64,000 nt of DNA from Gigaspora rosea (lineage: Eukaryota > Glomeromycota > Glomeromycetes > Diversisporales > Gigasporaceae): NCBI GenBank assembly GCA_003550325.1, contig QKWP01001696.1, positions 14,989-78,988 of the forward strand, read 5' to 3'. The notes beneath the pieces were generated by a model that saw only the letters and a program-made list of their open reading frames with translations, was not told the DNA's origin and searched no databases. Every line of letters starts with the position of its first letter. Position 1 is the stretch's first letter. Position numbers and translations under genes: made by a program. Shown in pieces: positions 46,871 to 56,349 of the stretch.

Positions 46871-47283
46871 AACGAAAGGAATGAAAAGGAATGAAAATAA
46901 AAAAGCGAAAAAAAACAAAATAGAAGATTTAATTATAAACAAAAGATCTAATCTGATCTTGTAGTACAGAATTTGAACATCATCAAACTATTTCGAACTA
47001 TTTCGAAAAAATCAGTCTAATGCGCGATCCAGGTTACAGATCTACTGATCCAGCTTGGTTTCCTAGTCCTAAAATAATTGAAAGGGTTCGAAATATTTCG
47101 TAACATATTTTGAAAGGGTTCGAAATATTTCGTAATATATTTCGAAATATTTTGAAATTAATTTCGTAATATTTTGAAATATTGATATTTTGAAATATTT
47201 CAAAATATATTACGTAATATTTTGATTATATTATAGTTCGTAAGACCTTACGTAAGATTACACTATTATAAATTTGCTGATAC

Positions 47284-48112
47284 ATCCATAAATAACGTTA
47301 TGTACTCCTCATAGTAGCGCTGGACCCCCCTCCTACTATATAAAAAAATTTTTCAAAATCCATATGTTTATATATAAAATTTTACAAAAACGTAGCCCTT
47401 AGGTCATCGATATCTAAAAGGGTTGTGGCCCTACAATATCTGCTTAAAATGTAGTGCATAAGGTAGTAATAGGAGGACCATGAACCAGAGAGTTTAAATA
47501 GACAATTCCCGTAGTTGGGTTGTAGGTATGGCAGCTAGTGTAGAACCTTCGGGCGGACTACTTAAATTAGGTGCCAAAAGTGCACATGTGGCTAGTTGTA
47601 TCCTCATTCATGTAACAAATATTATGTCACTATAACTCATAATAAAATCTCAGCCATAGCACACAGCCTCTAAACTTAAAAAAAAAAATTTTACAAAAAC
47701 TTGAATATATTGTGACGCAGTGATCGAATTTGGATGATTTAGATACTATTCGATTCATCTCAGTAAGATGAATCCAATGATACCAAAATAATTTCATTTG
47801 GATCACTAAATCAATAGTTATTCACAAAAAACCATTAATTTTTAGTAATTTTATAAGAAAATATAATAACCAATAGTATTTGGCCAATAAAATTTGACCC
47901 AATGATCCAAATGAAATGAAATTGGTACTATTCGACTCCTCTTACCGAGATGAATCAAATGATACCAAAATTATTAAATTTGGACTACTGGTTCAATTTT
48001 TAGCCAATTTTTTTTAAAAAAATTATGTTATATATTTTTGACCCCCTACTTATTGAGAAAAACGTTATCGTTCGTCCAACTCCGCTCTTGTATAACATTA
48101 TTTATGGATGCC
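47284..48112. mobile_element. Second insertion within the Sel1-kinase gene, about 0.83 kb
   Basis: CATCCATAAATAACGTTAT at the left is inverted at the right (ATAACATTATTTATGGATG), and both ends carry a G/C-rich GGACCCCCCT-type block farther in. 47,480-47,630 is an inverted copy of 61,140-61,290. 47,731-47,990 holds two copies of a short palindrome around ATTCGATTCATCTCAGTAAG. The boundary with the first insertion is tentative. Confidence 0.4.
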
Positions 48113-48845
48113 CCTTTTAGCAGATTTCAAATACCACTCAAATGCTTTTTTATTATTCTTTTCTGTGCCTATGCCATCATGATAACACCGACCGAAATTA
48201 ACTTGTGCATTCGAATTTCTGCCTTAAGCAGATTTTAAATACCATTCAAATGCTTTTTTTCATCCTTGTCTGTGCCTATGCTATTATCATAGCACATTCC
48301 AACATTATATTGTCCATTTGGGTTGCCACTTTCAGCAGATTTCAAATACCACTCAAATGTCTTTTTATCATTCTTCTCTGTGCCTATGCCATTTTGATAA
48401 TACCAACTGAGAATATTTTGTTCGTCTGAATTGCCACCTTCAGCAGATTTCAAATACTACTCAAATGCCTTTTTTTCATCCTTGTCTGTGCTTATGCCAA
48501 CATGGTAACAATTTCCAATATTGAATTGTCCATTCGAATTGCCACCTTCAGCTGATTTCAAATACTACTCAAATGCTTTTTTTTCATCCTTGTCTGTGCC
48601 TATGCCATTATTGTAGCAATTTCCAACATTGAATTGTCCATTCTAATTGCCACCTTCAGCAGATTTCAAATACTACTCAAATGCCTTTTTTTCATTTTTG
48701 GTTATGCCTCTGCCATTTTTATAACAAACTCCAACATTGAGCTGTCCATTCGAGTTGCCACCTTCAGCAGATTTAAGAATTACTCAAATTCCTTTTTTTC
48801 ATCTATTATGCCATTATGATAACAACATCCTACATTAAATTGGGC
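48113..48845 (-). pseudogene. Broken Sel1-repeat array, eight repeats
   Basis: About eight 36-residue Sel1 repeats (108-bp DNA period) of the form NGQFNVGNCYNNGIGTDKDE followed by KKAFEWYLKSAEGGNS. The first recognisable repeat (VLAQFNVGCCYHNG) is near 48,840. In the repeats near 48,455, 48,565 and 48,674 the conserved Trp codon TGG is TAG; near 48,784 it is TAA; there are also frame changes. Sel1 repeats form alpha-solenoid scaffolds, often fused to kinases in these fungi. This array probably belonged to the kinase gene at 43,715-45,043, now separated by about 3 kb of insertions. Confidence 0.7.
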
Positions 48846-48857
48846 TAACACATTTAT

Positions 48858-49560
48858 ATGGTTTGTGGAAAGGTCAACTTAGTTTTGGGAGGGACTCTTT
48901 TCTTATGTATGGCACGCATGCCAGAAGTGACGCTGTATGAGATATTTCTAATGAGATATTTGGTTGGTATTGATGCCCTTGTACAGGAAATTTTGGTAGA
49001 GATAGATAAAGTCTTTGTCGACGAAGTATCTTGTGATAAAACAGTGGAAATAACAAAAAAATTGAGTTTTATCTTTCCAAACCTTCTCTTAAGTTTGTTT
49101 TCAAAGTCTTGTCTCTAGTCCATATGGATTTTTGAAATTTCACCAAAAAGTGGGCATCCCAGTTTACCCCTTCAAAAGATCGATAGTATTTACTGTTTCC
49201 AATTTGGAAAGTGCGTTGACCAAAAAGAAATATGGCTTTATGGGTGCCATGTAAGCCTTGAATCATTCTGGAACTATCAAGAAATTTCTATTACGGTTTG
49301 TTTTTGTCAAGACGTAATTTGTGTGTTTTTTATATTGTTTATACATATAGTTCTTTGTTAGAGTTTTTTTTATATAATTTTTATTATAGCAAAACTGCTG
49401 ATATTTTTTGTTTTTCTTACCTTGTCTCTTTTTGTTTTTGTGTACATTTTTGGATTTCGCCTAGATTATGTAGTGCTACTCTTTTTTTTACTCACCTTTT
49501 GTGTTATCTTTTTTTATTTTATTTTTCTTGTATATAGGTAGGGTTTTCAAACTCTTCTTG
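48858..49560. other. Unassigned sequence of more ordinary composition
   Basis: Less AT-rich than its surroundings. Open frames of 60-86 codons exist on both strands over 48,858-49,266 but none is convincing; a plus-strand piece near 49,120-49,260 (IWIFEISPKSGHPSLPLQKI) looks faintly protein-like. From 49,290 to 49,560 the plus strand is T-rich. It may be a fragment of a retroposon or other repeat; this is not established. Confidence 0.3.
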
Positions 49561-49890
49561 TTCTAGAGGCTAGGTAAGGAAGATTAAAAATTAGGCAATC
49601 TTGATATGGCATATGATAGCCTATCACTGATACTTGGGATTAAAATTTTTAGCTGGATAGAAAACCTGAGTTGAGTTTATATTTCATCATAGAGGATCGC
49701 ATTAGACATTTTCATTTAGTGAATTTTTGTTAAATAGAACGTGATAGTGCACAGATAACAAGAGCTCTTTTTGTATAATTTGTACATTGTTCATTAATAA
49801 ACAAAGATAGGATTGCTGGAAAATATATATATATATATATTAAATAAAAATCAAAATAATAATATTATAAAGAGTATTGCTAATCTTAAC

Positions 49891-50168
49891 AGGCTGTGAA
49901 ATTCACAGCCCTGCATCTGCCAATCAAAATTGCAGAATTAGCACGATCTGCAAATTTTTTGTATAACAAAAACAAAGTTTTTTTATAGAAACATCAAAAA
50001 ATTACCTATAACACAAAATTTAGTTTATGAAACTACTACTTTTTATACAAAAAAAAATTTCTTGCTAAATTTTACTATAAAGGTTGCTATTTTTATAACC
50101 CTAACCCTAACTCTAACCCTAACTTAAATAGAAAACTTTTTTGAAACGGGGTGTGAATTTCACAGCCT
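49891..50168 (+). mobile_element. MITE of the GGCTGTGAAATTCACAGCC family, 278 bp
   Basis: Both termini carry AGGCTGTGAAATTCACA, itself palindromic, in inverted orientation. The interior has a CCCTAA-type run (50,099-50,125) and matches the inverted copy at 33,807-34,065. Confidence 0.65.
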
Positions 50169-50449
50169 GTGAATCAAAGTAATTTTCTATTATAAATATA
50201 AAATTAACTATAATATAAAAAGAATAAAAAATAAAAAATATATAAAAACATATAAAATAAAAAATGATATATATATAAAATAAAATAAAAAAATATAAAA
50301 ACATAATAGAAATAAGAAAAAACAATATATATATGTAATAAAATAAAAAAATATAAAACATATATAAAAAAAAACAAATGCATAAAGAAATAAAAAAGTA
50401 AAAAATTATTATTTTATTTATGATAACTAGCATTTACAGAAAGAGATTG

Positions 50450-52050
50450 TGTTAGCAGAAAGCTTGAAGATGAAGAAGGTACAGGCGGATTATCCTGGCT
50501 TGTGTGGGATGCGGATTATCCTGGCTTGGTGCGAGATGTTGCAAATCGTCTTGATATGATTTGAATGTATATGAATAGTGGCAAGAATCAGGGCTTTGTA
50601 CAACTTTTGATTGTTTGCCCTTTTTAGTAGTGCGGGATGTAGTGGGAGCCCTCTTACATTTTCAACCCTGCTTACTAGATGATGAAATAACTTCGACTTG
50701 TTCATCTTCCATTAAAGAATCTTCATTGTTAGTAGCAGAGAGGCAACAAGCAGTGCCTTCTATTAACATATTCTTATTTAATTAAATTTACAAATATTAG
50801 AATTATTTTACATATATTTAAATAATTTAAATATAATTAATTATATATTTGTTATTTCATTGCTCATAGTGAGCTTTTCATAATGTTTGTTTAGCAATAT
50901 TTGGCATACTGTTATTGTGTATGCCAATTGCATATTGGTGGGTATAGCAGCTGACCATGCCCTCACATGTATGCGCGTAAAGTAGGTCTCGGTGGCATTA
51001 TTTTCATTTATGGGTTTAAAAAGCATAATTTTGTTTTATCAGATTGCTCCTACACTGTAATAGTTTGCGGTGTAGCATTTGTGTTAAATGGGTCTAAGAG
51101 GGTCTCCCCAAAAACAGCAAAAACTGATTCCTTAATTTTTGAGGAAACTCGACTTTTGCAAGATCGATGCTAAGCTAGAAGATAAAAATAAATTTATGCG
51201 AATGAATTTAAAGCAGTTTGAATTAGTTCAAAATACATTGATATTTTAAGAAACAATATTTAAAAAAACAAAAATGCAATAATTTAACACAATGCGAATG
51301 TAATTGAATTTATGAAAAAATTTACAGGTTTTGCAAGTTTATCTTTATAATATGTATTCCAATCTTTATTATCCATTCCTTCATAGAAATCTGCTTCATT
51401 TTCTAGGAGGTATTCCTCAGTTTCAACCTTAAATTGTTCCTCCATAGGGTAAATATTTTTTGCAATTAGTCATTTAGCTATTGTTACACAAGTTTGCTAT
51501 TATAAAATAAAATATTATTAACTTTGATTAAATTAATTATAAACATTTTATATAACTGATAAAAATAATAATTACTTTAATGAATTTTGTTTCATTCGAA
51601 AGGTTAAGACCTTCTGACATACGATTTCCATATTTGAAATCTTTCACTTCAATCTATCAACTTTTTTGGATAGCCCAATAAGCATATCCTTAATCTTGGC
51701 CAAAGTAATTTGATCTTAAATTATTTTAAATAGTAGATTATCACTATTTTTAATTTTAATCTAAGAGCAGTGTGGGGTATACTAATTTAAAAATATTATA
51801 AATAGAAATTAATGAAATAAAAAAAATTATATTATTGAATTTTAACCATCGGAAGGTCTTGAGAATAATGAGATCCTGAGCCAATAGTTTCAATAGGCTG
51901 TACAGCAGCTCCCTCAGTATCTGGCAGAGGTATGCCACTAATAGCTATCATATTTAAGAAATCTTCATGCCTTTTAGCTATCATTTTTAAGAAATCTACA
52001 TGCCTTTTAGCAGATATTTTTCTAATTTTGAATAGACATTTGTATATATA
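50450..52050 (-). pseudogene. Decayed multi-exon gene of unknown family
   Basis: Minus-strand segments in order: RHVDFLKMIAKRHEDFLNMI then SGIPLPDTEGAAVQPIETIG (about 51,845-52,030); YGNRMSEGLNLSNETKFIK (about 51,600-51,640); NIYPMEEQFKVETEEYLLEN then ADFYEGMDNKDWNTYYKDKL (about 51,330-51,470); KESVFAVFGETLLDPFNTNA then TYFTRIHVRAWSAAIPTNMQ (about 50,870-51,130); and an S/K/Q-rich tail, SKVVQSPDSCHYSYTFKSYQ (about 50,530-50,640). AT-rich gaps with splice-like ends separate them. Stops and frame changes inside several segments indicate decay. I do not recognise the family. Confidence 0.5.
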
Positions 52051-52203
52051 ATATGTATAATATATAATAATATAAAGATATGTAATAAAAATGAAATAAA
52101 GAAAAAATGTGAAAGGTTTTAGTTATAATAAATATTAAGCAGAAAAATGTAATAAATGGATTAAATGGATAAGGAATGTGCATGGAAGAAAGAACTTAAT
52201 GTG

Positions 52204-53566
52204 TCAAATGAAATTGCCACCTTCAGCAGATTTCAAATACCACTCAAATGCCTTTTTTTCATCCTTGTCTGTGCCTATGCCATTGCTGTAACAAGACCCA
52301 ATATAAAGTTGTCATTTCGAATTGCCACCTTCAGCAAATTTCAAATACCACTCAAATGCCTTTTTTTCATCCTTATCTGTGCCAATGCCATTTTGATAAC
52401 ACCATCCGACATGATTTTGTACATTCGAATTGCCACCTTCAGCAGATTTCAAATACCACACAAATGCTTTTTTTCATCCTTGTCTGTGCCTTTGCCATTT
52501 CTGTAACAGTCTCCAACATGAAATTGTCCGTCCAAATTACCACCTTCAGCAGATTTCAAAAACCACACAAATGCCTTTTTTTCATCCTTGTCTGTGACTA
52601 TGCATGCCATCTCTGTAACAGACTCCAAGACTATTTTGTCCATTTGAGTTGCCACCTTCAGCAGATTTCAAATACCACTCAAATGCTTTTTTTTTTATCC
52701 ATATCTGTGCCTATGCCATTATTATAACAGATTCCAACATTAAATTGTCCATACGAATTACCACCTTCAGCAGATTTCAAAGACCATTCAAATAACTTTT
52801 TTTCATCCTTATCTGTGCCAAAGCCATTTTGATAACACCATCCGACATGATTTTGTACATTCGAATTGCCACCTTCAGCAGATTTCAAATACCACTCAAA
52901 TGCTTTTTTTTCATCCTTGTCTGTGCCTCTGCAATTTTTGTAACAGTCTCCAACATGAAATTGTCCGTCCAAATTACCACCTTCAGCAGATTTCAAAAAC
53001 CACACCAATGCCTTTTTTTCATCCTTATCTGTGCCTATGCCATCTCTGTAACAGACTCCAAGACTATTTTGTCCATTCGAGTTGCTACCTTCAGCAGATT
53101 TCAAATACCACTCAAATGCTTTTTTTTCATCCATATTTGTGCCTATGCCGTTTTGATAACAACGTCCAAGATTAAATTGTCCATCCGAATTGCCACTTTC
53201 AGCAGATTTTAAATACCACTCAAATGCCTTTTTTTCATCTTTGTCTGTGCCTTCGCCATCTTTGTAGCAAATTCCAACATTAAATTGTCCTTTCGAATTG
53301 CCACCTTCAGCAGATTTCAAATATCACTCAAATGCCTTTTTTCCATCCTTGTCTGTGCCTTTGCCATCTCTGTAACAGTCTCCAACGTGAAATTGACTGT
53401 CCAAATTACCACCTTCAGCAGATTTCAAAAACCACTCAAATGCCTTTTTTTCATCCTTCTCTGTGTATTCGCCATTCAAGTAGCAGGCTCCAAGCAAGTA
53501 CTGTGTTTCAGAATTGCCATCTTCAGCATCTTTCAGAAATAATTCAAAAATATGTTTTTCATCCAT
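52204..53566 (-). pseudogene. Sel1-repeat gene, about 13 repeats, with several breaks
   Basis: It starts at a clear ATG (53,566, MDEKHIFELFLKDAEDGNSE) and runs through about 13 Sel1 repeats of 36 residues (conserved G.C..NG.GTDKDEKKAFEWYLKSAEGGN), with a last stop near 52,204. One Trp codon is TGA at 53,324-53,326; the same frame then stays open to about 52,680. There a longer A-run (sense) shifts frame, and further shifts occur near 52,600 and 52,467. An intact gene would encode about 450 residues forming an alpha-solenoid scaffold with no catalytic part. It may be a recent pseudogene, or some homopolymer shifts may be sequence errors. Confidence 0.7.
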
Positions 53567-53679
53567 TATAACTTTTGAATTAAAGATATGCTAAATAATA
53601 AATTTTTTACATATACGATAAAGTAAAAAATTTATATAATAAATTTACTAAATTTACTATCTTACTGTATATATACGTA

Positions 53680-53961
53680 CGGTGCAAGAAGTCTAAAAAC
53701 CACAATTACTCTTTATAAAGACAAAATATTAACGGTGGAATTAAATATCGTATTCCGTGTAATTTGATTATTAAAGGTTACCAGATTATGCCAAACAGAT
53801 TATCAAATAGCACATTAAAATTGGCATTTCTTAAATTATCGACTTCAATAAGGTATTTACGTGCACAACTTATTGTTAATAATTTAAGGAAATATTAAAA
53901 TTTCAATGTTTATATTTTTGTCTTTATAAGGAGCTATTGTGTTTTTAGATTTCTTGCACCG
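53680..53961. mobile_element. Tc1/mariner-like MITE, 282 bp
   Basis: TA flanks (53,678-53,679 and 53,962-53,963). Ends CGGTGCAAGAAGTCTAAAAA and, inverted, CGGTGCAAGAAATCTAAAAA pair for about 45 bp, including CTTTATAAAGAC. TACGTACG repeats lie at both borders. No coding capacity. It lies about 110 bp upstream of the Sel1 gene's start codon. Confidence 0.7.
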
Positions 53962-53963
53962 TA

Positions 53964-55066
53964 CGTACGTACGTGTTACAGACATAACAGATAAAGTTGC
54001 TCGAAAATACGAATTGGGACTTATGGAAAAGTTAAATTAATCCAATGATGTTTTTGAGTTCTCTGATATAATCTATTGAAAAGTAATAAATTATCTAGAT
54101 AACTTATTTATACATTAGGCACCTTTCGTTAACATACCGTTTTAATTGAAAACGACTATACTCGTTGAAGCATTGTCTTATTGGCCGATTTGATTTTGTT
54201 TTAATTTAAAAGCACTTAACCAACATGATTCTCTCAAAGATTACATCATTTTATTGCTTTATTTACGTTTGTAGGTGAGGAGACAAAATCCTATAATTTT
54301 GTTTTTTATCGAAAAAATTAGACACCTAGATGTGAAACAAAATTATGATTATTAATATGAGGGCGAGTCTAAATTTGAAAGTTAAAAAAAATTCAATATT
54401 TATTGATAAAATTCATCGATACATTTATCAAATGTTAGAAACGAGGTTAATGTCGTCTCAATTCGGATATTTCAAAATTCAAAATTAATTCTGTAGCAGT
54501 AATTGTAATTTTGTCATAACAGTTGAGGTTTTCTTCTCGTAAAAAAAAAAAAATGCAAAACTGCCTATTGGCGAAATTCAGGTCTTGGAAAATATTACGT
54601 ACTAATTTATGTAAGATATTTTTTAAAATACTTAGATTAATAAATATTCTTATGAATTAAATTAATATGAATAAAGCATGAATTTGAATAGTTATATTAA
54701 TAAATATTCTTTATACGGCAACTGCTGTAAATACACGAAAAAATGAAATTAAATAGTAAATATTCGTGCACTTAAATGTTGATTTAAATATTTGGATCAA
54801 TAAACGTTCTTAATATTTGCTAAATTAACGTCCTGATACAATGGTTAGAATGGTTAAACTGTCATAAAAAATAGTTAGAAATTCGGTAATTCCATGATTT
54901 TGATAATTAATTCATTGAGAATCTATCTGTAATAGGAATTGAACTGATTAATTATTGTCGCGGATCGTGTAATCGGATGATGGTGAAATTTTAGGTTTCA
55001 ATTTGAAAATATAAGCCTCCACCTAAATTCTTTTATTAATAACTCTAACCCTAAAGATTCTGGTAT
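53964..55066. other. Intergenic region, nothing recognised
   Basis: AT-rich, stops in all frames. No inverted repeat longer than chance was noticed. Confidence 0.4.
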
Positions 55067-55714
55067 GATTCCCCGAAAGTTAGTTCCCCGCCAGCTCATT
55101 TTTCCGACCCCATATCCCCGACAGAATGTTTCACCTACAGCACTTTTTGTTGACAGAATCTTTCCTCGACATACCATGTTTTCGACATCCCCTTTCCTAG
55201 ACATCTCATATTTTCGACAAGACATTTATCTGACTGACATATTCTAATTTGACTTTTCTCCACAAGAACGATAAACCCAGTGATCATCACATCACGTGAA
55301 ATTATGGCAACTACGTCATTTGTTTACTAGCACTATCAACTCGGCCTAAATTATACTATCACCTAACCCTAATCTAACCCTAACCCTAACACTAATTTAG
55401 GCCGAGTGCTTAATCATGTGATGTGATGAACACGAATATATCACTCTACCTATTTAAACAAAATTCTAATCGGGGAAAGATCTTGTCGGAAAAAGATGTC
55501 GGAACCATGTCATGTCGGAAAAATGTTCTTTCTGAAATACGTCATGTCAGTAAAATGTCTTTTCGAAAATATGTCCTGTCAAGGAAAGGGGAGGTCGAAA
55601 ACATGGTATGTCGAGGAAAGATTCTGTCAACAAAAAAATGCTGTAGGTGAAACATTCTGTCGGGGATATGGGGTCGGTAAAATGAGCTGGCGGGGAATTG
55701 ACTTTCGGGGAATC
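55067..55714. mobile_element. Foldback element with about 170-bp arms and telomere-like centre
   Basis: GATTCCCCGAAAGTTAGTTC at the left pairs with the inverted right end. The arms stay about 90 percent alike through CCCCGACAGAATGTTTCACC and TCCTCGACATACCATGTTTT. Inner arms pair again (ATCACATCACGTG and CATGTGATGTGAT; CTCGGCCTAAAT and ATTTAGGCCGAG) around CCCTAA repeats at 55,371-55,392. Repeated GTCGG/TTCGACA motifs in the arms could be transposase sites. Open frames across the arms are not genes. Confidence 0.75.
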
Positions 55715-56349
55715 AAGCAACAACCAAATTTAAGCACTAAATCAAGAAGCAATATTTATTCTTAGTTTTCAGCAATCAAATACTCTGGAAACCTAATAGA
55801 TAATGAATGAAATTAATATATTAATATAAAAATTAAGACATCTGTACGATTCTGCAAAAATCAAGCAATAATTTTAAAAGCTAACCGTCTGATAAATGTT
55901 TTTTGGTTGGTTCAACCGAAAATGAGTGTTTTTTTTCTTTTTTTTTTTTTTAAAAAAAAAATAACTCAAGTATTTTGATCTCATTATATGATTGATTCGA
56001 ACGACCTGTTCATTTCTGCATTGGATAAAAAAAAAAATGATTTAGCGAATTTTACTGTTTTACTGCATAAAATTCCTTATAATCACAAAGCTAGCCCTTG
56101 TTGTGACTTATATTCACTGCATAAGACGGGTGCTATTCTTTTTATTTATCTTTTTATAGCATTTGATTTTCTGAATTCTTGGGTTGATAACTGAATAGAG
56201 ATGGACATCACGCACTAATCAGTGGAGGTGCTTAATCACACGTACTTTAATTTAGATAATTATTGACATCCGTTGTGATTTCATATCATTAGTCATGTAA
56301 CAATTAAGCACTAAGTGCGTAATGACCATAAAATTCTGGACATTTGATC

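Larger units (their letters stand above)
45044..47286. mobile_element. Insertion of about 2.2 kb with terminal inverted repeats, partly unsequenced
   Basis: Left CATCAGCGAATTATATATAC and right (inverted) TATCAGCAAATTTATAATAG pair and continue into TAATCTTACGTAAG on both sides. Inside both ends lie many TTACG and TTTCGAAATATTTCG strings, forming subterminal repeat arrays. The middle holds a 762-bp gap and a tandem repeat. It abuts the Sel1 part of the broken kinase gene. No transposase is visible, so it is non-autonomous or its gene is in the gap. Superfamily unknown. Confidence 0.5.

Noticed and set aside
50119-50433. 104-codon minus-strand frame rich in Phe/Ile/Tyr
   Set aside because: A translation of AT-rich simple sequence (AAAATATAAAAACATA type) rather than a membrane protein gene.
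52165-53571. Plus-strand open frames over the Sel1 array
   Set aside because: Repeated IATFSRFQIPLKC text is the antisense of the 108-bp Sel1 units.
55065-55765. Open frames of 60-89 codons over the 55 kb foldback
   Set aside because: They occur on both arms because the arms are inverted copies; no domain and no independent support.
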